This document shows, piece after piece, positions 17,775 to 26,854 of a stretch of DNA of 64,000 nt. The first letter of the stretch is position 1. Every line of letters starts with the position of its first letter. The position numbers were made by a program, and so were the translations under genes. Location: NCBI RefSeq assembly GCF_001653475.1, contig NZ_CP011487.1, positions 1,426,001 to 1,490,000 on the forward strand. Direction: 5' to 3'. This DNA comes from Helicobacter pylori (lineage in GTDB: Bacteria > Campylobacterota > Campylobacteria > Campylobacterales > Helicobacteraceae). Below the pieces are notes generated by a model, which saw only the letters and a list, made by a program, of their open reading frames with translations, made no database searches and was not told the DNA's origin.

Positions 17775-19118
17775 TTATCCTTGTTTTAAATGTTGGTAAT
17801 AGCTTTTAATTACTTCTTGGTCGCTGAAAAAAATCGTTTTGTCTTTAAAGATTTGAGTGTTTTCATCGCCCTTGCCTAAAATCAATAACACCTCATCGTC
17901 TTTTAAATTTTCTAAAGCGTTTAAAATGGCTTTTTTTCGGTCTTTTTCTATAACCACTTTAGAAGAATCGCTGATGCCTTTTAAAATATCCTTAATAATG
18001 TCTTCTTCGTTTTCGCTTCTGGGGTTGTCTGAAGTTAAGATGATTTTATGAGCGTAACAGCTCGCTATCGTTCCCATTTTAGGGCGCTTGGTTTTATCCC
18101 TATCGCCCCCTGCTCCAAAAAGAGCGGTGATTTTTTGATTTTTAAAGCTTTCAAAAACCTGTTGCATGCCGTCTGTTGTGTGGGCAAAATCCACAATCAC
18201 TAGAGGTTTAGAATGCAAAATCTCCAAACGCCCCTTAACCCCATAAAAGTTTTCTAATAACGGCGCAATCGCTTCTAGCGGTAATTGAGTGAGTAGTTTG
18301 ACCCCTAAAACGCCCGCTAAGATATTATAAAGGTTGTAACGCCCTAAAAGGGGGGAATGGATGAGGGCGATTTCTTTGAGATTAGGATCTCTTAAATCTT
18401 GTTGGTAACATAAAGATGCACTAATGGAGGGGGTGAGCGAAAAGGCTTGAATGTTTAAATGCGCTTTTTTATCCAGCGCGTAAGTGTGCGCATTAATGGG
18501 ATTAAAAAGGGCGTTTGTTTCATCTCTGTTGATCACTTTCAAGCCCTCATCTTTAAAAAAGCTGTTTTTAGTGTCTCTGTAATTTTCTATACTTTTATGG
18601 AAATCTAGATGATCGCTTGTGATATTAGTGAGGATTTTAAGGGCAAAATCAAGCCCGGCAATGCGCTTTTGGACAATCGCATGGGAGCTCACTTCCATAA
18701 TAAAGTATTCGCATTTTAAACGCATTGCTTCTTCTAAATCGCTATAAAGCTCTAAAAGAGTGGGCGTGGTCAAACCCTTTTCTTTGATTTGTTTGTCGTT
18801 GATAAAAAACCCTCTTGTGCCTAAAAGAGCGGTCTTTTTATTCAAATCTAAGAGCAAGGAATACATCAAACTCGCTGTGGTCGTTTTACCATTAGTGCCA
18901 GTAATCCCTACAATTTTAATCTTAAAATCAAAATAGTTTTTAAGCTCGTTAAAATCTAAAATAGCTAGGTTTTTTTCTGCAATTAGAGGAGAGTATTTTT
19001 CATTTAAAGGCGTTTTGACAAAAAGGATTTCGTTAGGGTTTTCTAAAACTTCGCAAGTGTTATCGCTTAAAAAAGAATAGGTGTGGTTTTGATAAGTCAG
19101 GGTTTTTTTAAGCTTCAT
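17775..19118 (-). CDS. murE: UDP-MurNAc-L-Ala-D-Glu:meso-diaminopimelate ligase MurE
   Basis: A 447-residue Mur ligase adding meso-diaminopimelate to the peptidoglycan stem. The ATP-binding loop GTNGKTTT is at 74-81, a Mur central-domain pattern ([15 protein letters not shown] and ITSDHLDFH) follows, and DNPR near residue 364 is the diagnostic motif for binding meso-diaminopimelate rather than lysine. It is somewhat shorter than the E. coli enzyme (495), mostly in the N-terminal domain. It follows HP1493 by three bases and tal by three. Confidence 0.95.
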   Translation of the reverse strand: MKLKKTLTYQNHTYSFLSDNTCEVLENPNEILFVKTPLNEKYSPLIAEKNLAILDFNELKNYFDFKIKIVGITGTNGKTTTASLMYSLLLDLNKKTALLGTRGFFINDKQIKEKGLTTPTLLELYSDLEEAMRLKCEYFIMEVSSHAIVQKRIAGLDFALKILTNITSDHLDFHKSIENYRDTKNSFFKDEGLKVINRDETNALFNPINAHTYALDKKAHLNIQAFSLTPSISASLCYQQDLRDPNLKEIALIHSPLLGRYNLYNILAGVLGVKLLTQLPLEAIAPLLENFYGVKGRLEILHSKPLVIVDFAHTTDGMQQVFESFKNQKITALFGAGGDRDKTKRPKMGTIASCYAHKIILTSDNPRSENEEDIIKDILKGISDSSKVVIEKDRKKAILNALENLKDDEVLLILGKGDENTQIFKDKTIFFSDQEVIKSYYQHLKQG

Positions 19119-19121
19119 TCT

Positions 19122-19733
19122 TTAAGCCTTATTGGATTTGAGGGCGTCTTCTAAAAGAGAACGCAAAAATTTATCGTAAATAAAAGAATCTTCATGCATG
19201 TTTTCAATGTAATTTATCGCTAATTCATAATAGCCATAGTGGTTCAATTCTTTCAAAAATTCATAAAAATCCTCTTTATTGTCAAAAATCACCCTAGAAC
19301 TGAACATCAAATCTTCAAACGCTTCCTTAAAGCCGCGCTCCAAGCTCAAGCGTTTGAAATCCGCATACAAAATGCCATTCAATTCCTCGCTTTTTTGAGA
19401 AATTTGCGCATCAATCTTTTCAGCCATTTGGTTTAGCCCCTCATCAAAAGAAGCGATCAAATTGATGATTTGCTCTTCAGCCTGGTTTTTTAAACTCCGT
19501 TTTTGCATAGCGATCAAGCTTTGATACAATTCATAAAAGCTGTGGGCTTCTTTAGGGAAATCTTTAGCTATGTCGCTTAATAACGCTCCTACTTTGGCTT
19601 TTTGGTTGTCTTTATCCAAAAACAACACTTCAGAAAAAAGGCGTAACGCTTCAGCGTAACGGGCTTGTTTGAACGCTAAAAAGCCATCTTTAATCAACGC
19701 ACGCTTTTTAAATTCATAATCAAACTTTTGCAT
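19122..19733 (-). CDS. Conserved protein with TPR-like N-terminus
   Basis: A 203-residue protein of unknown function, predicted to be soluble and mostly helical. The first 50 residues (DGFLAFKQARYAEALRLFSEVLFLDKDNQKA) have the size and pattern of a tetratricopeptide repeat, followed by a Gln/Lys-rich helical segment and a C-terminus rich in aromatic residues (LNHYGYYELAINYIENM). It lies between nfu and murE with short spacing; this position suggests cotranscription but says nothing definite about its role. Corresponds to HP1493. Confidence 0.75.
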   Translation of the reverse strand: MQKFDYEFKKRALIKDGFLAFKQARYAEALRLFSEVLFLDKDNQKAKVGALLSDIAKDFPKEAHSFYELYQSLIAMQKRSLKNQAEEQIINLIASFDEGLNQMAEKIDAQISQKSEELNGILYADFKRLSLERGFKEAFEDLMFSSRVIFDNKEDFYEFLKELNHYGYYELAINYIENMHEDSFIYDKFLRSLLEDALKSNKA

Positions 19734-19744
19734 GCCTATAATCC

Positions 19745-20014
19745 TTAAAGCTCGTGAAACTCCTTAGCGTTTTCTAAGCACACCACTTCTAAATTGGGGT
19801 GAATATCCATTTTAAGTTGCCTTTCAATGACATTTTTTAAAGTGATTTTACTGCTAGAGCAAGTTTTGCATGCTCCCTCTAAAGCCACATAAATTTTCAT
19901 GCTTTTAATCCCCAACACTTCAATATTGCCGCCATCTTTGAGCAAGTAAGGGCGGATTTTTTCTATCACAATACGCACCGGTTTTTGTAAATCTTCATCG
20001 CTAAATTCTATCAT
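19745..20014 (-). CDS. NifU C-terminal domain protein (Nfu, Fe-S carrier)
   Basis: An 89-residue stand-alone NifU C-terminal domain. The DGGNIEVLGI strand (27-36) and the CxxC pair C49/C52 in GACKTCSSSKITL are the metal-binding signature. Such proteins transfer assembled iron-sulfur clusters to target enzymes. H. pylori has separate NifS/NifU, and this extra domain probably acts as a carrier. It is the first gene of the minus-strand operon down to the Lpt permease. Confidence 0.88.
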   Translation of the reverse strand: MIEFSDEDLQKPVRIVIEKIRPYLLKDGGNIEVLGIKSMKIYVALEGACKTCSSSKITLKNVIERQLKMDIHPNLEVVCLENAKEFHEL

Positions 20015-20152
20015 TTTTTTAAACTCTCTTTAAAATTTTACTTTAAGATACCATATAATGAGCCATTTTTATCAAACAACGCTTTTTAAGAGCCATTCAA
20101 GGGCTAATTGGATAGAATAAGACCACTATTAGAATAAGGTTTTTATGACGAT

Positions 20153-21754
20153 ATGGAAATTAAAAACATCAAAGAGTTTGAAAAAGCTTCTAAAAAACTC
20201 CAAAAAGACACTTTAAAGATCGCTCTCGCTCTTTTGTTTCTCATTGGCGCTGCTTTGCTCGCTCTTGTTTTTGGGCAGGCTAATTCTAAGGGATTGTTGC
20301 TCATTTTTGCGGCTGTGATTGGGGGGTATATGGCGATGAATATTGGCGCGAATGATGTGTCTAATAATGTCGGTCCTGCCGTAGGCTCTAAAGCCATTAG
20401 CATGGGCGGGGCGATTTTGATTGCTGGGATTTGTGAAATGCTTGGAGCGATCATTGCTGGGGGGGAAGTGGTTTCTACGATTAAGGGCCGTATCGTTTCG
20501 CCTGAATCTATTAATGATGCACACATTTTCATTAATGTCATGTTGGCTAGCCTTTTGAGTGGGGCGTTGTGGTTGCATGTAGCGACTTTAATAGGCGCTC
20601 CTGTTTCCACTTCACACTCTGTGGTGGGGGGGATTATGGGGGCTGGAATGGCGGCAGCTGGAATGTCTGCTGTCAATTGGCATTTTTTATCAGGTATTGT
20701 GGCTAGTTGGGTGGTTTCGCCTTTAATGGGGGCTTTGATAGCCATGTTTTTTTTAATGCTCATTAAAAAGACCATCGCTTATAAAGAAGATAAAAAGAGC
20801 GCGGCTTTAAAGGTCGTGCCTTATTTGGTAGCGTTGATGAGCTTAACCTTTAGCTGGTATTTGATCGTTAAGGTTTTAAAACGCCTCTATGCGGTGGGTT
20901 TTGAAATCCAATTGGCTTTTGGCTGTATCCTTGCGCTTTTAATCTTTATCCTTTTTAAAAGATTTGTGTTAAAGAAAGCCCCGCAATTAGAAAACAGCCA
21001 TGAAAGCATTAATGAGCTTTTTAATGTCCCTTTGATTTTTGCCGCTGCGCTTTTAAGCTTTGCACATGGGGCTAATGATGTGGCTAACGCTATAGGCCCT
21101 TTAGCCGCAATCAGTCAAACTTTAGAAGATGCGAGCAGCCCTATGGGGAATACTTTAAGCTCTGTGCCGTTGTGGATTATGGTAGTAGGGGCAGCTGGGA
21201 TTGCTTTAGGCTTGAGTTTGTATGGGCCAAAGCTCATTAAAACGGTGGGGTCAGAAATCACAGAATTAGACAAAATGCAAGCTTTTTGCATCGCGCTTTC
21301 TGCAGTCATTACCGTGCTTTTAGCCTCTCAACTAGGCTTGCCCGTGAGCTCTACGCATATTGTGGTAGGTGCAGTGTTTGGGGTGGGCTTTTTAAGGGAG
21401 CGCTTAAGAGAGCAATCAAGAAGGCGTTTTGCTAGAATCAGAGACAACATTGTAGCTGCGCACTTTGGGGAAGATTTAGAAGAAATTGAAGGCTTCTTAG
21501 AGCGCTTTGATAAAGCCAATTTGAAAGAAAAATCGCTCATGCTAGAGAGCTTGAAAAAAAGCAAGAACACCGCCATCGCTTTGGAATTGAAAAAGAAAGA
21601 AAAAAAGTCGCTTAAAAAAGTGTATAAAGAAGAAGTGATCAAACGCTCTATTTTAAAAAAGATTGTTACCGCTTGGCTTGTAACCGTGCCGGTTTCTGCG
21701 CTTTTGGGGGCGCTTCTTTTTGTGGCTCTTGGTTTTATAGAAAAGTATTTCTAG
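20153..21754 (+). CDS. pit: Inorganic phosphate transporter, PiT family
   Basis: A 533-residue polytopic membrane protein. The two inverted PiT signatures are present: GANDVSNNVGPAVGSKAI near residues 64-81 and GANDVANAIGPLAAISQT in the second half, each followed by a GxPVSSTH-like sequence (GAPVSTSHSVVG, GLPVSSTHIVVG). PiT proteins import metal-phosphate with H+ or Na+. A long charged cytoplasmic insert (about 415-500) separates the last helices. The best ribosome site (AAGG at 20135-20138) stands about 14 bases from this ATG and nearer to an out-of-frame ATG at 20145, so initiation may be weak or coupled. Corresponds to HP1491. Confidence 0.9.
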   Translation: MEIKNIKEFEKASKKLQKDTLKIALALLFLIGAALLALVFGQANSKGLLLIFAAVIGGYMAMNIGANDVSNNVGPAVGSKAISMGGAILIAGICEMLGAIIAGGEVVSTIKGRIVSPESINDAHIFINVMLASLLSGALWLHVATLIGAPVSTSHSVVGGIMGAGMAAAGMSAVNWHFLSGIVASWVVSPLMGALIAMFFLMLIKKTIAYKEDKKSAALKVVPYLVALMSLTFSWYLIVKVLKRLYAVGFEIQLAFGCILALLIFILFKRFVLKKAPQLENSHESINELFNVPLIFAAALLSFAHGANDVANAIGPLAAISQTLEDASSPMGNTLSSVPLWIMVVGAAGIALGLSLYGPKLIKTVGSEITELDKMQAFCIALSAVITVLLASQLGLPVSSTHIVVGAVFGVGFLRERLREQSRRRFARIRDNIVAAHFGEDLEEIEGFLERFDKANLKEKSLMLESLKKSKNTAIALELKKKEKKSLKKVYKEEVIKRSILKKIVTAWLVTVPVSALLGALLFVALGFIEKYF

Positions 21755-21883
21755 GGTTTTTAAAGGCTTGATTTTTAAAGTTAGGCTTAATCTTTTATGT
21801 TAAAATTCTAAGATTTTATATTTATTTTATATTTATCGTTGGGTTTTAGGTTTAAAATCATGGGGAGGAATCAAGGAGCTTAT

Positions 21884-23209
21884 TTGGATCCGTCTGAATC
21901 AATTCTGATGTTGATGGTTGCTTTTTTATTGGTGCTGTTGAACGCTTTTTTTGTGCTTTCAGAGTTTGCCCTTGTGAAAGTGCGTAAAACCCGCTTAGAA
22001 GAGCTGGTTAAAATCGGTAATTCCAACGCTAAACTCGCTTTAAAGATGAGTCAAAGACTAGACACTTATTTGAGCGCAACGCAGTTAGGCATCACCCTTT
22101 CTTCATTAGCTTTAGGCTGGGTGGGTGAGCCTGCTATCGCAAAATTGTTAGCCGCGCTGTTTGAGTCTATGGATTTGAGAGAAAATCCTATTTTTATCCA
22201 TTCAGTGAGCGTGGTTATAGCGTTTTTAAGCATCACTTTTTTGCATGTCGTGCTAGGTGAGATTGTGCCTAAGTCTTTAGCGATCGCTAAATCTGAAAAA
22301 GCCGCTCTTTTTGCCGCACGCCCCTTGCATGTGTTTTGGGTCGTGTTTTATCCGGTGGTGCACTTGTTTGATGTGATCGCTCATTTCTTTTTAAAAAAAG
22401 TGGGCATCAATCCTAAAGAGCATGAGGGCACGCATTCTGAAGAAGAGTTAAAAATCATTGTGGGCGAGAGTTTAAGAGAGGGCATTATTGATTCAGTGGA
22501 GGGTGAAATCATTAAAAACGCGGTGGATTTTTCTGACACGAGTGCTAAAGAAATCATGACCCCACGAAAAGACATGGTGTGTTTGGACGAAGAAAACAGC
22601 TATGAAGAAAATATAGACATTGTTTTAAAAAGCCGTTTCACGCGCTACCCTTATTGTAAGGGTTCTAAGGATAACATTATCGGCATGGTGCATATTAGGG
22701 ACTTGCTTTCTCGCTCTATTTTTACCCCTAAAATGCATGATCTCAAGCAAATCGTTAGGAAAATGATCATCGTTCCCGAAAGCGCTTCTATTTCTCAAAT
22801 CCTTATTAAAATGAAAAAAGAGCAAATCCATACCGCTTTGGTGATTGATGAATACGGCGGCACAGCCGGGTTGCTCACTATGGAAGATATTATTGAAGAG
22901 ATCATGGGCGAGATTAGTGACGAATACGACTTGAAGCAAGAGGGCGTGAATAAGCTTGAAGAGGGCGTGTTTGAATTAGAGGGCATGCTGGATTTAGAGA
23001 GCGTAGAAGAAGTGCTTCACATTGAATTTGACAAAGAATGCGAGCAGGTAACGCTTGGGGGCTATGTTTTTAGCTTATTAGAGCGCATGCCTATGGAGGG
23101 GGATATAATCGTTTCGCATGGGTATGTTTTTGAAGTCTTAAGCGTGGATGGGGCTAGGATAAAACGCTTAAAAGCGAGTAAAGAAAATAAGGATAGGATA
23201 AAGGAATGA
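21884..23209 (+). CDS. CNNM/CBS-domain membrane protein (TlyC/CorC family)
   Basis: A membrane protein of the CNNM family, often labelled haemolysin TlyC. It has an N-terminal DUF21 transmembrane domain (EFALVKVRKTRLEEL and GEIVPKSLAIAKSEKAA are family motifs), two CBS domains (containing MTPRKDMVCLDEE and IDEYGGTAGLLTMEDI) and a C-terminal CorC/HlyC domain (GYVFSLLERMPMEGD). Relatives export Mg2+ or Co2+; haemolysis is unproven for this group. I choose TTG 21884 (441 residues) because AAGGAG lies 5 bases before it; the frame is open back to 21839 with an ATG at 21860. The stop overlaps the next start (ATGA). Corresponds to HP1490. Confidence 0.85.
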   Translation: MDPSESILMLMVAFLLVLLNAFFVLSEFALVKVRKTRLEELVKIGNSNAKLALKMSQRLDTYLSATQLGITLSSLALGWVGEPAIAKLLAALFESMDLRENPIFIHSVSVVIAFLSITFLHVVLGEIVPKSLAIAKSEKAALFAARPLHVFWVVFYPVVHLFDVIAHFFLKKVGINPKEHEGTHSEEELKIIVGESLREGIIDSVEGEIIKNAVDFSDTSAKEIMTPRKDMVCLDEENSYEENIDIVLKSRFTRYPYCKGSKDNIIGMVHIRDLLSRSIFTPKMHDLKQIVRKMIIVPESASISQILIKMKKEQIHTALVIDEYGGTAGLLTMEDIIEEIMGEISDEYDLKQEGVNKLEEGVFELEGMLDLESVEEVLHIEFDKECEQVTLGGYVFSLLERMPMEGDIIVSHGYVFEVLSVDGARIKRLKASKENKDRIKE

Positions 23210-24744
23210 GCGTAAAAAAAACAACCCTCTTTGTATTGAGCTTGTTATTCAATAGCTCTTTGAACGCTGTTGATGGAGTTTCTAAAACCGATCTTTCTTC
23301 TTTGAGCATGGCTGAAAATAGCGCGCCTTTGAACCATCCTAACGCTCAAAAACTCTCTTTAAAAAACGCATGGACTAGGGTATTGTCTGACCATGAAGGC
23401 TTGCATGCGCAAGAATACGCCATTAAGCGAGCGAGTAAAATGAAATTAGCGGCTAAGCTCTCTTTTTTGCCTCAAATTGATTTGAGCGCTTTTTATGTGT
23501 ATCTCTCTAACCCTATTAAAATGGATTTTGCCAGCCAAAAACAACCGGGCGTGCAAAAAGCCACCAACCAGATCCATCAAGGCTTGCAAAATATCCAAAA
23601 TGGGGTCCCTCCCCAACTCATCACTCCTCAAATCCAAGCGGGCATGCAAGGGGTGATGCAAGGTTTTGGGGCTTTGAGCAGCACTTTAGAAGCCCCCCTA
23701 TTGTTTTCTAAGCAAAATGTGGTGATTGGGGCTTTGAGCATTATTTATCCTCTTTATATGGGTGGGGCCAGATTCACGATGGTGCGCATTGCGGATTTGA
23801 TGCAAAAAGACGCCAATGAAGTGTATCGCTTGAAAAAGCTTTCCACTTTTCAAGAGCTTGTGAGCGTGTATTATGGCATGGTGTTAAACACAGAAGTGGC
23901 TGAAACTTTAGAAGAAGTAGAAAAGGGTCATTATAAGCATTTCCAAAACGCTTTGAAAATGCAAAAAGTAGGGCAAATCGCTAGGGTAGAAACCTTAGGC
24001 GCTCAAGTGGCTTATGATAAGGCCCATATCGCTAGCGTTAAGGCTAAAGATGTGTTAGAAGTTTCGCAGCTCTCGTTCAATTCTATTTTGTCTAGCAAAG
24101 ACGATCTAGCGCCTTCAAGCAAATTAGAGATCCACACAGAGAAAAATCTGCCCGATTTGAGCTTTTTTGTTGCTTCCACGCTCAATTCTTACCCGGCTTT
24201 AAAGACTTTAGAAAATCAGGTTCAAATTTCTAAAGAAAACACGAAACTACAAATCGCTAAGTTCTTGCCCCAAGTGAGTTTTTTTGGCTCTTATATCATG
24301 AAACAAAACAATTCGGTGCTTGAAGACATGATCCCTAGTTGGTTTGTGGGCGTGGCCGGGCGCATGCCCATACTCTCCCCCACAGGGCGTATCCAAAAAT
24401 ACCAAGCGAGCAAATTAGCGGAGTTGCAAGCAAATAGCGAGCAAATCCAGGCTAAAAAAAACATGGAATTGTTAGTGAATAAGACTTATAAAGAGACGCT
24501 TTCTTATTTGAAAGAATACAAAAGCTTGCTTTCTAGCGTGGAATTAGCCAAGGAAAACTTAAAACTCCAAGAGCAGGCTTTTTTACAAGGCTTGAGCACG
24601 AACGCTCAAGTCATTGATGCGAGGAACACGCTTTCTTCTATCATCGTGGAGCAAAAAAGCGTGGCTTATAAATACATTGTTTCATTAGCGAATTTAATGG
24701 CGTTAAGCGATCATATTGATTTATTTTATGAATTTGTTTATTAA
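23206..24744 (+). CDS. TolC-family outer membrane efflux protein
   Basis: A 512-residue outer membrane channel with an N-terminal signal (LFVLSLLFNSSLNAV) and two OEP repeats: LKNAWTRVLSDHEGLHAQEYAIKRA begins the first, and YPALKTLENQVQISKENTKLQIAKFLPQVSFFGSY-like sequence begins the second. An extra Gln/Pro-rich loop near residues 110-145 is unusual. TolC-type proteins form the exit duct for periplasmic adaptors such as the HlyD-like protein encoded next. It is coupled to the upstream CNNM gene. Corresponds to HP1489, the outer component of one of the predicted H. pylori efflux systems. Confidence 0.9.
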   Translation: MSVKKTTLFVLSLLFNSSLNAVDGVSKTDLSSLSMAENSAPLNHPNAQKLSLKNAWTRVLSDHEGLHAQEYAIKRASKMKLAAKLSFLPQIDLSAFYVYLSNPIKMDFASQKQPGVQKATNQIHQGLQNIQNGVPPQLITPQIQAGMQGVMQGFGALSSTLEAPLLFSKQNVVIGALSIIYPLYMGGARFTMVRIADLMQKDANEVYRLKKLSTFQELVSVYYGMVLNTEVAETLEEVEKGHYKHFQNALKMQKVGQIARVETLGAQVAYDKAHIASVKAKDVLEVSQLSFNSILSSKDDLAPSSKLEIHTEKNLPDLSFFVASTLNSYPALKTLENQVQISKENTKLQIAKFLPQVSFFGSYIMKQNNSVLEDMIPSWFVGVAGRMPILSPTGRIQKYQASKLAELQANSEQIQAKKNMELLVNKTYKETLSYLKEYKSLLSSVELAKENLKLQEQAFLQGLSTNAQVIDARNTLSSIIVEQKSVAYKYIVSLANLMALSDHIDLFYEFVY

Positions 24745-24755
24745 AGGAAAAAATC

Positions 24756-25745
24756 ATGTCAAATAGCATGTTGGATAAAAATAAAGCGATTCTTACAGGG
24801 GGTGGGGCTTTATTATTAGGGCTAATCGTGCTTTTTTATTTGGCTTATCGCCCTAAGGCTGAAGTGTTGCAAGGGTTTTTGGAAGCCAGAGAATACAGCG
24901 TGAGCTCCAAAGTCCCTGGCCGCATTGAAAAGGTGTTTGTTAAAAAAGGCGATCGCATTAAAAAGGGCGATTTGGTTTTTAGCATTTCTAGCCCTGAATT
25001 AGAAGCCAAGCTCGCTCAAGCTGAAGCCGGGCATAAAGCCGCTAAAGCGCTTAGCGATGAAGTCAAAAGAGGCTCAAGAGATGAAACGATTAATTCTGCA
25101 AGAGACATTTGGCAAGCGGCAAAATCTCAAGCGACTTTAGCCAAAGAGACTTATAAGCGCGTTCAAGATTTGTATGATAATGGCGTGGCGAGTTTGCAAA
25201 AGCGCGATGAAGCCTATGCGGCTTATGAAAGCACGAAATACAACGAGAGTGCGGCTTACCAAAAGTATAAAATGGCTTTAGGGGGGGCGAGCTCTGAAAG
25301 TAAGATTGCCGCTAAGGCTAAAGAGAGCGCGGCTTTAGGGCAAGTGAATGAAGTGGAGTCCTATTTAAAAGATGTCAAAGCTACAGCCCCTATTGATGGG
25401 GAAGTGAGTAATGTGCTTTTAAGCGGTGGTGAGCTTAGCCCTAAGGGTTTTCCTGTGGTTTTAATGGTAGATTTAAAGGATAGTTGGTTAAAAATCAGCG
25501 TGCCTGAAAAGTATTTGAACGACTTTAAGGTGGGCAAGGAATTTGAAGGTTATATCCCAGCGTTGGAAAAAAGTGCGAAATTCAGGGTCAAATATTTGAG
25601 CGTGATGGGGGATTTTGCGACCTGGAAAGCGACGAATAATTCCAACACTTATGACATGAAAAGCTATGAAGTGGAAGCCATACCCTTAGAAAAGTTGGAA
25701 AATTTTAGGGTAGGGATGAGCGTGTTAGTTACTATTAAACCTTAG
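24756..25745 (+). CDS. HlyD/EmrA-type periplasmic adaptor
   Basis: A 329-residue membrane fusion protein. One N-terminal transmembrane helix (about 13-31) is followed by a lipoyl half-motif (REYSVSSKVPGRIEKVFVKKGDRIKKGDLVF-type, 44-74), a coiled-coil hairpin (about 85-200), a second lipoyl half (VKATAPIDGEVSNVLLSGGEL) and a beta-barrel domain. It connects inner membrane transporters to TolC. The spacing of 11 bases to both neighbours indicates an operon with the TolC and ABC-2 genes. Corresponds to HP1488. Confidence 0.9.
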   Translation: MSNSMLDKNKAILTGGGALLLGLIVLFYLAYRPKAEVLQGFLEAREYSVSSKVPGRIEKVFVKKGDRIKKGDLVFSISSPELEAKLAQAEAGHKAAKALSDEVKRGSRDETINSARDIWQAAKSQATLAKETYKRVQDLYDNGVASLQKRDEAYAAYESTKYNESAAYQKYKMALGGASSESKIAAKAKESAALGQVNEVESYLKDVKATAPIDGEVSNVLLSGGELSPKGFPVVLMVDLKDSWLKISVPEKYLNDFKVGKEFEGYIPALEKSAKFRVKYLSVMGDFATWKATNNSNTYDMKSYEVEAIPLEKLENFRVGMSVLVTIKP

Positions 25746-25756
25746 AAAGGATTGTT

Positions 25757-26854
25757 TTGTTCAGATTGATAAGCGCATGGGTTTTACAAGACAAGTTCTT
25801 GTTTATCGTGTGTTTTATATTGCCTTTTTGTTTAGGGGTTTTAGGCACGCAAATCTTTAAACAAGAAATCCCAAGACAGCTCCCTATCGTGGTGGTGGAT
25901 TTGGATAAGACCACTACGAGCCATCAGGTAGCGTTTGAATTAGGCGCAACGAGCGCGCTTGAAATCAAATACCAAGTGGCTAGCCTTTTAGAAGCCAAAC
26001 GCTTTTTAAACTCCGCTGAAGTGTATGGGGCGTTAGTTTTGCCTAAAGATCTAGAGAAAAAAATCAAAATGGGGCGAAAGGTGGATTTGCCCTTTTATTA
26101 TAATGCGGAATATGTTTTGGTGGGGAAAACGCTCAAAAACGCTTTTTTACAAACCGCTTTGACTTTAGACGCTAAAACCTTAGCCACCAAAGCTCTAGTG
26201 CGAGATTCCAATTTGATTTCTGCTAAGGCCCAAGCGGTGCCTATTGTTTTGCAATTGCATGCGCTATACAATGAAGAAAACAATTACACGCAATACCTTT
26301 TAAGCGTGATGCTGCCTTGCATGTGGCTTATTTTTATTGCGATTGGCATGCTCAATTTCATTCAAAAAGCCTCTAACATGCGCGAGCTTTTAATCAGTAT
26401 TGCAGCGAATGTGTGTGTGTTTAGTTTTTGGGGGATGGGCATGGCGTTTTATTTTAATTTCATTGGCATGGAGGGGCATTATGCGCATTTGTTGTTGGTC
26501 TTTTTGGCGGTAGTTTTAATGGCGTTTGTTATGAGCGGGTTTGTGGTGTTGGTTTATGGCGTTTCAAAAAGCGTTATTGAAACCGCTGGCGCGATTGGGG
26601 TCTATACCGCTCCAAGCTTTGCGTTTGCTGGGGTTACTTACCCGCAAAACAACATGGAAATTTTTGGGAGTTTCTGGAGCCATTGCTTGCCTATTAGCCA
26701 TTTTATGAAGTTCTTTTTACAAGAGGCCTATTACAAGACGGATTTTACAGAATCTTTAAATTCGTTAATGCCGCTTGTGTTCTTTTTAATCTTTCTAGTC
26801 TTAGGGCTTTTGATTTTTTATTTCTCTTTTAAAAAAGACAGGGCTAGCGCATGA
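25757..26854 (+). CDS. ABC-2 type transport permease (first of pair)
   Basis: A 365-residue inner membrane protein with an N-terminal helix, a large periplasmic domain (about 40-175) starting with PIVVVDLDKTTTSHQ, and a C-terminal set of helices including the TYPQNNMEIFGSFW...PISHF region. This is the YhgE/ABC-2 exporter layout (as in YhhJ/YbhS). The start is TTG at 25757, with AAAGGA upstream. The stop overlaps the start of the next, related permease by four bases. No ATP-binding gene accompanies them. Corresponds to HP1487. Confidence 0.85.
   Translation: MFRLISAWVLQDKFLFIVCFILPFCLGVLGTQIFKQEIPRQLPIVVVDLDKTTTSHQVAFELGATSALEIKYQVASLLEAKRFLNSAEVYGALVLPKDLEKKIKMGRKVDLPFYYNAEYVLVGKTLKNAFLQTALTLDAKTLATKALVRDSNLISAKAQAVPIVLQLHALYNEENNYTQYLLSVMLPCMWLIFIAIGMLNFIQKASNMRELLISIAANVCVFSFWGMGMAFYFNFIGMEGHYAHLLLVFLAVVLMAFVMSGFVVLVYGVSKSVIETAGAIGVYTAPSFAFAGVTYPQNNMEIFGSFWSHCLPISHFMKFFLQEAYYKTDFTESLNSLMPLVFFLIFLVLGLLIFYFSFKKDRASA

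Noticed and set aside
20143-20775. A 210-codon minus-strand frame opposite the phosphate permease
   Set aside because: It is the mirror of a PiT gene with both GANDV motifs; its Pro/Ile-rich translation is a shadow.
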